This document shows, in pieces, positions 9,786-21,663 of a DNA stretch of 64,000 nt. Numbering within the stretch: position 1 is the stretch's first letter; each line of letters opens with the position of its first letter. A program made the translations under genes and the position numbers. The notes beneath the pieces were generated by a model. The model saw only the letters and a program-made list of their open reading frames with translations, was not told the origin of the DNA and did no database searches. The stretch covers positions 248,001 to 312,000 of the forward strand of contig NW_020194559.1 of assembly GCF_002865645.1 (NCBI RefSeq), written 5' to 3'. This stretch comes from Hyaloscypha bicolor E (lineage: Eukaryota > Ascomycota > Leotiomycetes > Helotiales > Hyaloscyphaceae).

Positions 9786-12700
9786 GGAATAGAATGGAAA
9801 TAAATCCGAGGATTGAAGATAGATAGATGTATGATGTATTGATGCAATGGGGATTCAGTAACAGGAGAACGAAAATGGGAAAGGAAGGAAGGGATTGTAC
9901 ATATGGACAATTAGAATCAAAGATCTCAAACACGTTCTGGAAATTCGACATTTGAGAAAGAAGAAAGTTCATGTGAGTTAGCGAGTGATATTTATCTATT
10001 CTCCTTGATGTAGCTCTCTCTTCCACCCGTTCCTTTCACAATCACATCCTCGCCAACCATCCTTTGAGAAGCCCAAGAAAATCGATTCTGTCTTAGCTTA
10101 GGTCTGCGCGTCTTGTCTGCGAGATTCCGAAGGGAGATCGTGTTCTTGGTTGGGTTATGTCGTGTTGTGTTCATGTCGGGTTCGAGAGAAGAGGGGAAAG
10201 GAGGGGAAAGAAGACTCTGAGCTACTTGCTGGATAGTGATTGCTGGAAGTGGAAGTCTTGGTTTGGGCGTGTGTATGTGTATGTGAATCGCTACAGTGTC
10301 ACGGAGTGCAGGAGTGTGGAACGAAGAGGCGATTGGAATTCTAGAAGTAATAGGTAGCTGAGTGGGATATGTGATTTGATTTGACATTGAGGAGGGCAGG
10401 ATGGATAGAGATGGTAGCGGTGGACTTGTTTCGACGTGGGATTTCAGCTTAAAAGGAAAGGGAAGAAAAGTGAGACGGACAGACAGGGTTGAGGTGATGT
10501 GTGAGGAAGGGAAGAGAAGACAAGCAACTGTAGGAAGGGAGGTGGTGAATGGGACTGGTGGGAGGGGGCTGGAGATGCTGCGATGGTGTGATGGCGCGAT
10601 TGAGGCAACGAGGACCAGGGAAAGTGAAAGGGGGAGAGGAGGATACCGACGGCGGAAGCCAAGGCTGCATGAGAAGTCTTGAAAAATAGGCAATAGGGGG
10701 ACATATACAGAGAGTATATGCGGAATAAGAGCATGGGAGGGATTTGGGAGTTTGGAGTGAATGGAGGATGAGGGAGACACAGAGATGGTGCGATTGAGGC
10801 AAGGTCTGGGTAGGGAAAATAAAACGCGGCGTGGGGAAGGGGGGTGGGGAAGTCGGGCGATTGAGGGGTATTGAAGGGGGTTTGGAATGGGGGGAAACAT
10901 TCGAGGGGAGGATGTTCATAGTGAGGGGTCGCCGTGCGACTGAGCGTGGAGTGACACTGTGAGGAAGCCATTGGAGGTTCGCGAGTCGGGCCATGGATGT
11001 AGTGAGGGTGGTACACGAGGTAGGATGGGTGTTGAGTCTTGGTATGCATAGGAAGAAGCGACCAGACGAGGGAATGAATTTTGGGTTTCAGGTCTTCTCG
11101 GGAAGGCTGAGACGAACAGGTTAAATTTGTAATTATTTGACAAGAGTGGTGTGTGGACATTGAAAATCCTCGCATGAGTTGAACCTGTTAGGGGAAGTGA
11201 TGAGAGAGGCTTCAGAGGCTGAGTCTGGTGACGAAGTTGCTGAAGTAGAGGGACGAATTGAAAGACTTGGTGTGTACAGGGGAAAGAGGCGAGAGAAGGC
11301 GATGTCTAGCATCCAGCACTGCATGAGAGGGCTTCGAGGGAGGTCATTGACTAGGTAAACATTGGCGAGAAATCCTGATTTTCAAGATCCTGTTGGAAGG
11401 CGGGCTTGACAGAGGTATTCGCGGGAGAACAGTTGGGGTCATGTTTCGCGTGATGGGGTTCCCCATGCCGTAGGGTTTGGTTTGTCTCAAGAAATGAGAA
11501 TAGTGGGAGAAAAGAATGGTAATGCGAAAAGAAACTCTCAACTCCAGCCAGCTTGGGCTGGAGGGAGTGCAAAAAGTCGCGAAGAGTAGGAATGAAGGAA
11601 GAGATGCTTCGGGCGTGAGTTCCGACAAAAGATGCCTCGTGGAGAATACTAGGAGCATCCTCGAAAGCCATTTCCTAGGAGCCTGAATACAATTCCGCAG
11701 CAATCCTGGCTGACAAACATGCTCCTTGCATATTCTGTATGACAAGATGGAAAAAAGTTCAGAAATTTCAACGGAGGTTGCACAGAAACAAGCCAACCTC
11801 ACGAAAACCTCGAGACGAGCTCGTGGCCGCTCGTCATGGGATTTGTGTCTCGGTATCGAAACCGCACATACTGTAATGATGTGCATCTCGCCAAGGAGAA
11901 GAAACTTCGTGGTTCCACGACAGGTCTTGCTCTTATTTGGTTATCTCAATATATGAGAGAGGCTGATTGGGTAGTACCAAGCAATATGTTCCAGAATCGA
12001 GCGATGTTACAAGAGGAAAGAACCTCCCGCCGGAGTCCGAGCTTCCACGCCTGGGAAAACGTCGTGGTTCTAGAAGGCTTGAGTTGGCTTGCGGGAGAAG
12101 TATGAAAGCTGGTGGCGTTAGTGGCCGTTCGAGGCGCATCCCAATTCTGCTTCAACAAATAGTTTGGGGCTGTAACTCAGCGACTTTTCTGGTCCGCATA
12201 TTGAGTTGTTTCAGAATTCGGAATCTTTCCAAAAGGAGGCTCGCGACGAGAAGAGAATACTACAGTACAATAAAAAATTGTGGCGCAGACGTGGCGGCAA
12301 AATGCCGCTTCTGGCGTGAAAAGCCGGAGTGTACTTGTCGGTTGAAGCGACCTGGGCAAGGAATTCTGATGGACAGGCATGCTTCACTCGAAAGCATCTT
12401 CTGAGGAGGAAGAACTTTTCCAATTGATCTACTGATGCCAAGATCCCGGGAGGAAAATGTTGGAACTTGGAAGGTGCTTGTTGAGTGGCAGCCACAATCA
12501 CACCCTCTTTACGAATGGCAATGTACTTCGCCGGTCTCCGAATGCCATTCGTGAACAATTTATAGATTAGGAAGCGCCATTTTGACATTGGTCAAAATCT
12601 CTCGGCGGAACTCTCGGGACTCCGAATTTCACGACCAACAGGGAATCCGAATTTGGGAAGAGAGCAGCAAGCACTCGTCGATCGCAAATCTAACACTCAA

Positions 12701-12971
12701 AAATGTGCTGCCCGTATTGAAGTACTCTTCGTTTGGCCATGTCCAATAGACTCTTACAACCAAGAAGCAGGTCTCGCGACCAACAAGACACGCGGCCCGG
12801 GAATTTGTTCTACAGTCCCCGAACCAAGATTGACAGCGCGCTACCAAGACGCCGGGTTCGGCAATAACGGCAATCATTACTTTAAGCAAAAGAAAGGAAA
12901 GGGAGGTTTCCGTCCCGAAATGCCATTCCGTCAGCCACACTTGTTGGGCTCCTTGACTCGGGCATCCCGTG

Positions 12972-12993
12972 AATGGTGACTTGGGTCACCATT
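12972..12993. repeat. perfect 9 bp inverted repeat (hairpin)
   Basis: AATGGTGAC and its exact complement GTCACCATT are separated by four bases. It is an isolated feature with no gene nearby, and it may be chance. Confidence 0.35.
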
Positions 12994-14037
12994 GAGCGAG
13001 GAGCTACAGTATGGCACAAGCAAATAGGAGTGAGTGACATATGCAGGGCAGACCCGCCAAGCTGAAGCTGAAGACTTGGAGGGGAAGGGCTTTGCGGAGA
13101 AGCCCCCCCCCCTGTCCTCCCCCTCCCAACGAAACCTTTTTATGTATTGCAACAAACGCACACATGCAGCCGAGAAGGGCATAGTACACACTAATCAGCG
13201 GGCCGTAGCCCGTAAGTGGTTCCCCAAAGCCAGACTTTTGCTTTTTCATGGGTCGTGCACCCTCCACTGGGGTTGGCAGTTGGCACCAGCAGGGAAGGGA
13301 AGCACTTACCACGGCCGAATGCTATCTGGTAACAGCCAGGATGCGCCACCCTGGCTCTCGGGGAGAAGGCTCAATAATAGCCTCAATGGCAGCCTCGCGA
13401 ATCTCGCGATGGGGGGAGGGCCTGGCCAAGGGCCTGGGGATCGGTGCAGGCCAACGCTCTTCCTGCTGGCGCAGTGCCACCGCTGCAGGCGGCACGGAAA
13501 CGGGATGATTTAACGAGCACAATCAGTGTGCAGAAAGCCCATCTGAAACGGTGACACAACGCAATGCCATGCTGTTGACAGAGATACCACATGGCTGTGG
13601 AAGAGAAGAGCAGCAGAACAAGTGGATGAGAAGATTAGGAATCCTGAAAGAGAAAGCCGCGAGAAATTCACGAGGCTCCCAAGGTCCAAAGCTACCCCTG
13701 ATTGAGCCTAGCCTTCCCGATCCCCTAAACGACACGCTAGGCCCAAGATCGACCAGTGTGTCCTCGATCTCAACGGCTACTCATCTTGTGATGAGGATCA
13801 GAGAACATGCAACCCATCAGACGAGGCCAAGCGCGCCCTTTCCCGCACGGAAAGAGCGAGAGGCGTTTGCAGGAAAATGCCTCCGGCGCACTGGAACTGC
13901 TGCTATTGGCAGTTCAGCCGCCTGCCGCGGAGGTTCTTGCTTCAAGAAGACCCAGAGGCACCCCCAGCGGCACCTAGACAGGCCGGATGCACATATGCAA
14001 GATAGAGTTTGGGGGCGGGGACAGCTCCGTCAACGAA

Positions 14038-14072
14038 CCAGAGCAGACCCAATGCTTGGGTCCGCTCTCTGG
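14038..14072. repeat. imperfect hairpin upstream of CRY-DASH
   Basis: The arm CCAGAGCAGACCCAA is followed after three bases by TTGGGTCCGCTCTCTGG, forming a GC-rich stem of about 14 bp with one mismatch and a small bulge. It lies about 480 bp before the CRY-DASH start codon. Possible roles are a transcript structure or the relic of a small inverted-repeat element; neither can be shown here. Confidence 0.4.
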
Positions 14073-14547
14073 CGCTTGAATGTGAAGTGTTGATCGGGAC
14101 AGTTCTGCTGTGGGGAGCACTTGGCCATAATCGTCCACTCATGAGCGCATGACTTCCTCCCAATCCCACCGCAGTGTGAACGCCAGCCCAATACTACCCT
14201 CGTCGGCAGCCTAGTGCGTACCTGCACGTCGCTCGTCTTGTCGTCCCGAAACTACCTTAACATAATCTTTTCATGCTTGTCCTTGTGTCCCATACCAAGA
14301 ACCGTAGGGCCTCCAACCTTGCAACCAGCGTTTCCTTTTTCTTTCTCCTTTTCCCTCTCAGGTCGATGTACTGCCGCAGAAGTCGAGCAGCTACAGAGTG
14401 CCTTCTAGGGAAGCCTCAAGTACGCTCCTCACCCACTGTCGTTCATGTTCCGCCGGAATCACAGAGCAACTCTCTCTGCACCCAGCATCTTTGGTCAACA
14501 ACACTCCACTAAATCCCACGTCAGACGCCTCGGGAGCGCCGCCCAAG

Positions 14548-16553
14548 ATGGATTCCAAGGACACCCTGATCTACCTCCTTCGACGAGACCTCCGCACTGC
14601 TGATAATCCCATCCTCCACTCCTTAAGCACCCAGAAGGATCTACCATTCACCCACGTTCTCCCACTGTACATCTTCAACTCACAGCAGTTGGAGGTCTCT
14701 GGCTTTGTCACAGAAGGAGAGAAGAGTCCTTACAAGGAGGCACGTAGTCAGGTTGCTGGTTTCTGGCGCTGTGGGCCACAAAGATCAAAGTTCTTGGCAG
14801 AGAGTGTCTGGGATCTGAAAAAAGGACTCGAGAAGCTCGGCAGTGGGCTCTGCATTAGAGTTGGCTCGACATCAGACGTAGTCAGAGAACTCATCCCTCA
14901 GCTGAATGGAAAGCCAGGCTTGAAGGTCAGAGCTATCTGGATGGTTGGAGAGGAGGGTGTTGAGGAGAACAGAGAGGAGCGAGCCGTCAGAGATATTTGC
15001 ACCGAGGCCGATGTTGACTTCAAGCTGTGGAATGACGAAAAGTATCTCATCGATGAGTACGTTGCATTCTATAACTTGAAGTTGACAAGCTAGCTAACAT
15101 CCTTAGCCGCGATCTTCCCTTCAACAACATTGACGAACTTTCGGATGTTTTCACAACTTACCGGAAGACAGTTGAGCCTATTCGCGAACATCCTCGAGCA
15201 GCTCTCCCTGTTCCAGAGCAAGACTCCTTGCCGGGATACCCCCCTCTCGCAGAAATCACTCCTCAATTCAAACCTTTCGCTATTCCTGATACCTTCCAAG
15301 CACTCCTTAACGCGCTTATGAAGCCCCTCAACGCTCAAGACCTCGTTCCCGAGCGACTTCCATATCCTGCGGATACCAAGTCAGCACACCCATTCCCTGG
15401 AGGCGAGGCTGAAGCTCTTGAGCGACTTGACTACATCATCAGTAGCGACGCTGCTTCCAACTACCACAATACCCGTAATGGCCTCCTCGGTGAAGACTTT
15501 TCTACCAAGCTATCCGCATACCTCGCGCTAGGCAGCATTACAGCCCGTCAAATCCACGCCGCACTGGTCAGCTTCGAAGACGGCACAGACACCAAATTCG
15601 AATCTGCTGTTGGCTATGGACGCGGTGAGAACGAGGGCACCAAGGCAATCCGTTTCGAGCTGCTCTGGAGAGATTATATGCATCTCTGTAATAGAAAATT
15701 CGGTCCCAAGCTCTTCTTCCTTGGCGGCTTCAAGTCCGATAACGAGCAACGATGGACCAGTCTCTCTAACGCCGGTGAACAGCCCCCCTCAGACGTCCGA
15801 TCCATTATCGAGCGCTTCACCAACGGCACTACCGGGATGGGACTCATTGACGCTTCACTCCGAGAACTCATCCACACAGGTTATACCTCCAACCGTGCCC
15901 GTCAAAACGTCGCCTCCTTCCTCGCCAAGCATCTCCATATCGACTGGCGTATCGGCGCAGAGTGGTACGAGTGCATGCTTGTTGATTATGACCTCTCTTC
16001 AAACTGGGGCAATTGGCAATACCTGGCTGGCGTAGGCAATGATCCTCGAGGCCCTACCCGAATCTTCAATCCTGTGAAGCAGGCCTTTGACTATGATCCC
16101 CAAGGTGACTACGTCAAGGCATGGGTTCCCGAACTCCGCGGCCTTACGGAACCAAGCGAGATCTTCCAAGCTTGGACTATGTCAGATGCTAAGAAGTCCG
16201 AACTGAGTCTGAAAGGCAAAGACTGGGTTGAAAAGCCGCTGTTGAAGATTGACTTCACCGTTGGTCGAAAGGGACGCAACCTCGGTCGCGGCGGACGTGG
16301 AGGCGGCGACAACCGTCGGGGCGGAGGTGAAAACCGCGGTGGACGAGGGGGCGGTGATAGCATGGGTCGTGGAGGCCCGCCTCGCGGCGGAGGATACGGT
16401 GGACGCGGATACGGCAACACGAGAGGCCATGTGCGGGGCTATGGACGCGGACGGGGTGATGGCGGTGGGAGGGAGTTCCGGGCGGGTATGATGGATCAGG
16501 AGGGAGGGGCATACGCGCAGTATGTTGCTGCTCAGTGGGTGCCTACTAACTGA
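14548..16553 (+). CDS. cry: CRY-DASH cryptochrome with C-terminal RGG RNA-binding tail
   Basis: Exons 14548-15056 and 15107-16553 around a 50 bp GT-AG intron give 651 residues. The start TLIYLLRRDLRTADNP is the photolyase-related N-terminus. DDRDLPFNNIDELSDVFTTYRK across the splice, KLSAYLALGSITARQIH, RDYMHLCNRKFGPKLF, GTTGMGLIDASLRELIHTGY, SNRARQNVASFLAKHL and NWGNWQYLAGVGNDPRG are the FAD-binding core of CRY-DASH. Residues from about 555 on form an Arg-Gly-Gly-rich tail (RGGRGGG, GGRGYG repeats), as known in other fungal CRY-DASH proteins. Known roles of the family are blue/UV-A light reception, repair of CPD lesions in single-stranded DNA and RNA binding. The ATG at 14548 was preferred to an in-frame ATG at 14398, because only from 14548 does the sequence match the family. 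Confidence 0.94.
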
Positions 16554-17660
16554 TCTCCTCGCCCCATCCCTTTCCCTGACTTGGCCGCACTTTTAACTCT
16601 ATTTCGAATGTCGAACTCGATACGATACCCGGACGAAAGTGTGTTGCATTGCACGGCGTTTTGGTCTTGATATCACGGCCACGGGGACGGGAAAAGTGTG
16701 TTAGCATGCTTGGTTTGCTAGACGGACGGATGGACGGGTGGCCGGCGTTTGCTGATGATATGAATTGATGTGGTGGATGGCACATGGGATACAGGACATG
16801 GCTGATGTCTTTATGACTTTATGAATCGTTGCAGATATGATGTCTGGAAGAACTTGGCTTTGACTAGGAGGTGGATCACTGGATCTCGGATTTTCTTTTC
16901 GGAAGATCAGAAACCCTACTCCTACTTGCTAGTAATGTGGAGCTACAATTCATAATTGCATCTCAACGGCTTCTGTACTGTGATGTGAGACCACTACGGA
17001 GATCGCGGCAAAAAGTATCGGGAATACAGGGTATTAGGAGACTTTTAGGTCCTCTAGCGTACAAATCAAGGTAGCAAATTCACGAGGCCCTATATTTCCG
17101 GACCCTTCCCTAAAGGCAGCCTATGCGCCTTCGACAAGGACTGCTACACCTTTTCAGGGCTTCTCCCCTGTAATTATAAGGGAGTCATCGCTAAGGAGGC
17201 CTACAATAGTTGCTCGTTTAAAGTCTAAGCGCTATCCCTAGAGGATCAACTTATCCCTTACGAATGTCTTATAACGCCTCTTTACGTCGTTTTAGGGAGT
17301 ACTGCCTAGAGTTATAAGGGCTTATACAGCGAGATCTTGCCCTAAATTTGTACCTTGCACAGCACCAAGGTTCAAAATGCCCTGCATTCCCGATACTTTA
17401 TGCCGTTGTCTCCGTACCCGGTGTTTCCCCAACACCCAGTATGAATGCTCATCTGGGTCTCAGGAAGCTAAAAGCAAGGTACATATACTAATTACCTACC
17501 TTGCCCCACGGTCGCATCTCTCCCCCTCCCCTCCTTCTTTCCTCAGACGTTTAGATAAAACTTGAAACTTAAAAGCTCTTGACCTTCCCAAAGACTTTAA
17601 GTTCCGAAGGGAATCACTAAGGATTCGTTGGAGGGGTTTCCAGTATCAAGGCGGCTGGCT
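16554..17660. other. gene-free interval; possible decayed repeat at 17,080-17,380
   Basis: The 3' flank of CRY-DASH is followed by sequence unlike the genes. Bases about 17,080-17,380 are crowded with CTA, TAA and TTA on both strands and have no open frame. This is compatible with an old mobile-element fragment altered by repeat-induced point mutation, but no element can be named and I have not counted dinucleotides. Confidence 0.3.
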
Positions 17661-17663
17661 TGT

Positions 17664-18245
17664 CTCGCTCAAAAATTGCAGTGTTTACCCCCTTTATTTT
17701 CAGGGGGATGGGGTACTTCTCGCTTAACCCGGGGTACTCTCTTCCCCCCCCCTTTTTCCCACGGCGCATGGCATGCAAAGCCGTGTATGCACTTCATCGC
17801 CCCTCTTCCTCTCGCGGGCTCGATCGTTGAATTGGAATTAGTTAGGTGTAATACCCTCTTCGTTTGCGCTAAAATTGCAGTGTCTGGTCCCATACTGTCG
17901 TATCCCTTCCGTACTCTCGGTCGCTGAGACTGTGATTCAACGCCTCTGTTGACGCTAAAATTGCAGTGCACACCGGGATTAGCCCATGTCGTACAGGCTA
18001 CCGGTATTTCACGATCTCCGGGAAAGGACCCAATCGTACCCCGCCTGCGTCGCACACTGACTAAGAAATTCAATGCCTTCGTCTGGGCTAAAATTGCAGT
18101 GCTTACCCTTCGTTACCCCTCGTTACCCCTCGTTGAGCCTCGTTATGCTTCGCTATGCTCCCTTACGCGTCCTTACGCATCCTTAAGGATGGACAGAGTG
18201 CTTAGAGGTGTTTGATTGCCATTTATTGTCCTAAAATTTGCAGTA
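17664..18245 (+). repeat. array of five GCTAAAATTGCAGTG-type motifs
   Basis: The motif, or a near copy of it, occurs five times in the same orientation, at about 17,666, 17,868, 17,954, 18,088 and 18,230. Intervals are about 85-200 bp. Between copies the sequence is C/T-rich and not conserved to my eye. The same motif, as a perfect palindrome, recurs in the tandem repeat at 21.4-21.7 kb. No reading frame is preserved. Confidence 0.75.
18106..18185 (+). repeat. decamer minisatellite, eight units
   Basis: Eight consecutive 10 bp units follow one another, each ending in TTA, TTG or CTA, starting CCCTTCGTTA, CCCCTCGTTA, CCCCTCGTTG. Later units (CGCGTCCTTA, CGCATCCTTA) have drifted, but the period of exactly 10 is kept. 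The array sits immediately after the fourth copy of the 15-base motif. Confidence 0.8.
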
Positions 18246-18260
18246 TATTGGTCGTTCCCG

Positions 18261-20344
18261 CTGACTTCAGGGTTAAAAAGTTGCGGCTCTTCAGCTACAG
18301 TTCAGCCTCACTTGACAGCCAGCACACCACGGATTTACAGTCAATCTGGCAAGAGCCTTTCTTTGCATGAGAAGCTCTTGATAGACAAATCAATAAAAGA
18401 AGTCTTGCTTGGTGGGAAGCGAGGGAAAGAGGGAACTGAACGTCGATTTCAGTCGCCGCACTCCGCCTCCACCTTCTTTGAGACACAAACGTGAGCTTCC
18501 CCTAGTACACGAATGTAATGGAGGGTGCGACGCCTAGATGGAGAGAGATGAGTGTTAATATTTGCGGTTCGGGTGAGGTAGATGAGGGGAATTGCGGAGA
18601 ATCCGGGTGACTGAGAGACTGTAGATGTTGCGATTTAGTGCAACACTCGCTGAGAGATCGGTAGCATATGGGTAGACGTCCATTATTTGCCGGCCGGATG
18701 AGGAAGATGAGCAGAATTTGGTAGCGAAGAAGCCCCTGAATGGCAGTTCAATAAGAGGAATAGTTGCTTTGAGTACATACTCAGCGTTAACAGATGCCAG
18801 TTGAAATCAGGGGCCTGGGAGAGAGTCACATGAGCATATTTCACAGCCTCGGGTCTTGTTGTCACAACTGGAGAAGGTGGATGGAAACTAAAGTAAGATA
18901 GAGGAATGAAGACAGAATACGGCAGTTTAGGAGGCATTGAAGATACTATATTGACAGGGATAGACAGCAAAGGCTAGTGCATGAAGGATAACGGAAATTA
19001 CCTGAGTACACAATGTATTTAAACAGAGAGAGCTCGGCCTCGTGCCAGTCAGTGTCTGAAGTTCTAGCACCAAGAGACGGTAAGAAGATGGTTTGAACAC
19101 TGGATCCCAGAGATTGGAAATGGATCTTGACATTAAAATGTAGTTGGAGCTACATAGGGAAAGCATTGTTCTCGACAAAAACGAAGGAGCTATGATAAGA
19201 ACGTAATAATGCTTCTTGAGATAATGTCTAAGTTACATTGACAAAATGGAAAGAAGGAATTTAAAATGCTTTAGTGGTATCAAGTCTAGATGCCTTGTCC
19301 TTACTCAAGAATGAGAAAATTGGGGTTGACCCCTAAGAAAGTGACGCGATAATTCTCTCGTTTCTATGTCTAGTTTCTGCAAACTGACTCGTGCTTATAG
19401 CCTCCCCATTGCCACCAAGACTCCTTGTTGCAGAAGAGGAAGCTTGTTGTCTCGTAGTTAAATCTTCATACTGGCAGCTCTCCTGGGAGAGTCATTTTGT
19501 TCTTCACCACTTCTATAAAGAGGAATTATATGTACTAATACTCGAACATTTGAGTAAATACAAAGTTAGAATTCATAACTCTATAATATATATAAAGATT
19601 GTTGCTAAGAGGGAATTTATGGTCGGCGAAGGAGACTCACAGAGAATGACATCCTCGATAAGGGAACTTCTCTTTCCCAAAACTTACAGAGATGTAAAAA
19701 GACTAGTTCTGGGAACCTCAAATTTTGAACAAAAGCTCAAAGTTATTCAATTGTTATAGTACTTCTTCACAGTTGGGAGCTCGTGTTCTCGTGGGAGAAT
19801 CGGGGGATGTGTAGCAGGTGAAGTCCCGTGCGAGGCTTATCACAACACCCCAACACAGCCAATCTCTTAGATATTATTAGGGCTTTATAGTAGAGCATTT
19901 GCGCGCAATTTCCCCCCTATTTTGTTTCTATTCTCAAATTTGAGTAGGCGCCACCGCATCTAGGGCAGTCGGCCATATCTGGCTGGGTATCCTTAGTCGA
20001 GGCCAACGAACCTGGTACGCTGCATGGTGGACTAACCTTGAGTGAAAATGATTGAATTCAAGAAGGAAACTCATGTTGGATCTCAATTTAAATGCAAGCC
20101 ATGTGCTTTCATAGTCTTTGTATACTGCGAAGTTGGCCTTGGGGAGGATGGTTTCTGCTGTAGCCGTGGGAAAAGGGGTTCAACAAAGGAGTTCTCAAAA
20201 CACTTTATAGCTCGATGTTGGATCTTGCTCCCTCCAATCTATTTAGCTGATTGCTATCTTCCGTTACACAGCATTACCACCAGTTTCGCTTGGATGGCCG
20301 AATCACGTTTTCAGACACCAAGCGCGCGGTGTTGCAGGGTCTGA
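18261..20344. other. gene-free interval with dispersed repeats
   Basis: Apart from the repeat at 19,225-19,470 I see no gene. The longest open frame (122 codons at 19,391-19,759, +) overlaps the repeat and has no recognisable domain. Confidence 0.5.
19225..19470 (+). repeat. diverged dispersed repeat, copy A (partner at 22.09-22.35 kb)
   Basis: The segment around GAATTTAAAATGCT, GGTATCAAG, CCTTGTCC and AATTCTCTCGTTT, through GAAGCTTGTTGTCTCGTAGTT, matches the segment 22,090-22,350 in the same order and orientation with substitutions and small gaps. The similarity continues weakly on the right. A further small repeat with GTAGCCG-GGGAGAA and TCACAACACCC is seen near 19,780 and 23,020, and in part near 20,160. 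All are non-coding as far as I can see. Confidence 0.7.
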
Positions 20345-20384
20345 GCTGTCTATATAATGAGTCGTCCCCATCGCTGAAGTCCGG
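20345..20384 (+). promoter_or_regulatory. TATA-box promoter segment duplicated at 28.4 kb
   Basis: GCTGTCTATATAATGAG followed by TCCCCATCGCTGAAGTCC is almost identical to 28,398-28,439, the promoter of the first DUF6594 gene, 8.05 kb away. The TATA core is 20,351-20,357. It is 416 bp before the ATG of the small gene at 20,767, close to the 377-408 bp spacing in the DUF6594 genes. Confidence 0.7.
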
Positions 20385-20766
20385 CAAACTCCCGTCTCGG
20401 TCGGTGCCGTGACTCTACCTAATTCTTATTGCAGAGATTGGTTCGGTTCTCAAAAGGTGTTCTCCCATAATTCTCCTGCTTTCTTGCAAAACTCCTTGCA
20501 ATGATTCTGGCAGCTAACCTAGACTGATTTCCAATCTCGCGCTAGATTGCGTTCGTTGCATTACCGATACTGCTTTTTTGGGGTATCTTTAACAATTTGA
20601 TCTTTGCTCCAGATTTTTTTGGTCCTTCAGGGCTGATCATCCAAGTTGCCAAGGTGCTAACTTCGGATTGCCAGCACCAGACAAACCACTAACAAGTACA
20701 TCAGAGCTCCGAACGGCCACTCTCCTTTCGAATCTTTTACGACCCGTTTACTTGTAAGGAGTTGCA

Positions 20767-21041
20767 ATGGCATCTGACAAGCATCCTTCGATGCAAGCTC
20801 CGACTTCCAGCAGAGGAAATCCCCCGAAAAAGTCAAAGACCTCGGGGTCAAGGGACAAGAAGAGTACCCCAAAAGACAGGAAGCGCGTCCCAAAGGGCGA
20901 GAACGAAACGGACAAAGGTCATTGGAAGTCAGCAGATGCTGAACCTGGACCGGAAGGAGAGGCAAGCCAAGAAAAGGAAATCCGTTGGGTGTTGAAGCTG
21001 ACATCAACATACAGGATCCTCCAATTAACGATGGAAATTAA
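20767..21041 (+). CDS. small Lys/Ser-rich protein, paralogue of the gene at 27.7 kb; GC-AG intron proposed
   Basis: The proposed exons 20767-20961 and 21015-21041 encode 73 residues. The protein is hydrophilic and basic (NPPKKSKTSGSRDKKSTP), then turns acidic at EPGPEGE. It shares KT(S)GSRDKK, the spacing to xPGPEG and the exon boundary with the gene at 27,716. There the intron begins GTGAGCC; here the same site reads GCAAGCC. A branch point GCTGAC and ACATACAG acceptor lie where the paralogue has GCTAAC and GGCAG, so a GC-AG intron (20,962-21,014) is the natural reading. Without splicing the frame runs to 21,075 (102 codons). Function unknown; probably disordered, perhaps nucleic-acid binding by charge. 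Confidence 0.5.
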
Positions 21042-21364
21042 AGGTCGCCATCTCAACTCCGTAGCTCATCAGTAGATGCGACATTGCAACTGGAGTTACT
21101 TTTGATAGATGATTTTGTTATTTTTCACCAAGAGCGTGGCTCAAGGAGGCTAATTTGGCGAAGGGTCGAAAGAGGGATGGGGTGCTTTTCTTAGCCCCCA
21201 CGCAGAATCTCCCTTCCAACAACTCTTTGCATGGACTAAGAACGGAATATGGAAGAAGCAGACCTTGAGAACCATTCTTTGGGTGATATATCTAAGATTT
21301 GAAACTTTTCATCAAGATCATCTTGCTTCTTTCGCCAGTGTCAAGTTTTGCTGAGCCATTCCCC

Positions 21365-21663
21365 GCAGTGCTTCCTAGGTAAGTGTTGTCGCTGTGTCAC
21401 GGCCGAGCCGTGACTCAACATCTTTGTGTGCACTAAATTTGTAGTGCTTACCTAAATGAGCTACTCGGCGGTGATGCAATATCTAAGATGCCTTTGCGCT
21501 GCAATTGCAGTGCTTCCTAGGGTAAGCATTGTCGCTCTGTCACTGGCCGAGCCGTGACTCAACACCTTTGTGTGCACTGAACTTGCATTGCTTTCCTAAA
21601 TGAGAGCTACTCGGCGGTGATGCAATATCTAGGACGCCTTTTTTTGCGCTGCAATTGCAGTGC
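21365..21663 (+). repeat. two-copy tandem repeat of about 142-150 bp carrying the palindrome CTGCAATTGCAG
   Basis: Copy 1 starts at about 21,365 and copy 2 at about 21,507. Both contain GCCGAGCCGTGACTCAACA, CTTTGTGTGCACT, CTACTCGGCGGTGATGCAAT and end at TTGCGCTGCAATTGCAGTG. The perfect 12 bp palindromes are at 21,499-21,510 and 21,649-21,660. A degenerate third motif follows near 21,723 (CTAGAGTTGCCGTGC). There is no coding potential. Confidence 0.85.

Larger units (their letters stand above)
9786..14547. other. 4.8 kb gene-free interval, first part strongly purine-skewed
   Basis: From about 9,670 to 11,340 the + strand is markedly purine-rich. The minus strand therefore shows long Pro/Ser/His/Leu-rich open frames (for example 9992-10900 and 10444-11175) that look like composition artefacts: no domain, and overlapping in several frames. 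From 11.3 to 12.6 kb I see only short frames. From 13.0 to 14.1 kb the DNA is GC-richer with a run of 11-13 C at about 13,107-13,120. Two hairpins are listed separately. The last few hundred bases are the leader and promoter of the CRY-DASH gene. Confidence 0.55.

Noticed and set aside
9992..10900. 302-codon minus-strand open frame downstream of glutamate decarboxylase
   Set aside because: It is Pro/Ser/His-rich, overlaps other long frames of the same bias, and lies in a purine-skewed tract. It has no domain, so it is a composition artefact.
13034..14093. Two long plus-strand frames before CRY-DASH
   Set aside because: The sequence is GC-rich with a homopolymer run, frames are open on several strands at once, and no domain was found.
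17080..17380. Possible RIP-mutated transposon
   Set aside because: No terminal repeats, target duplication or translatable transposase or reverse transcriptase motif is visible, so it is not listed as a mobile element.
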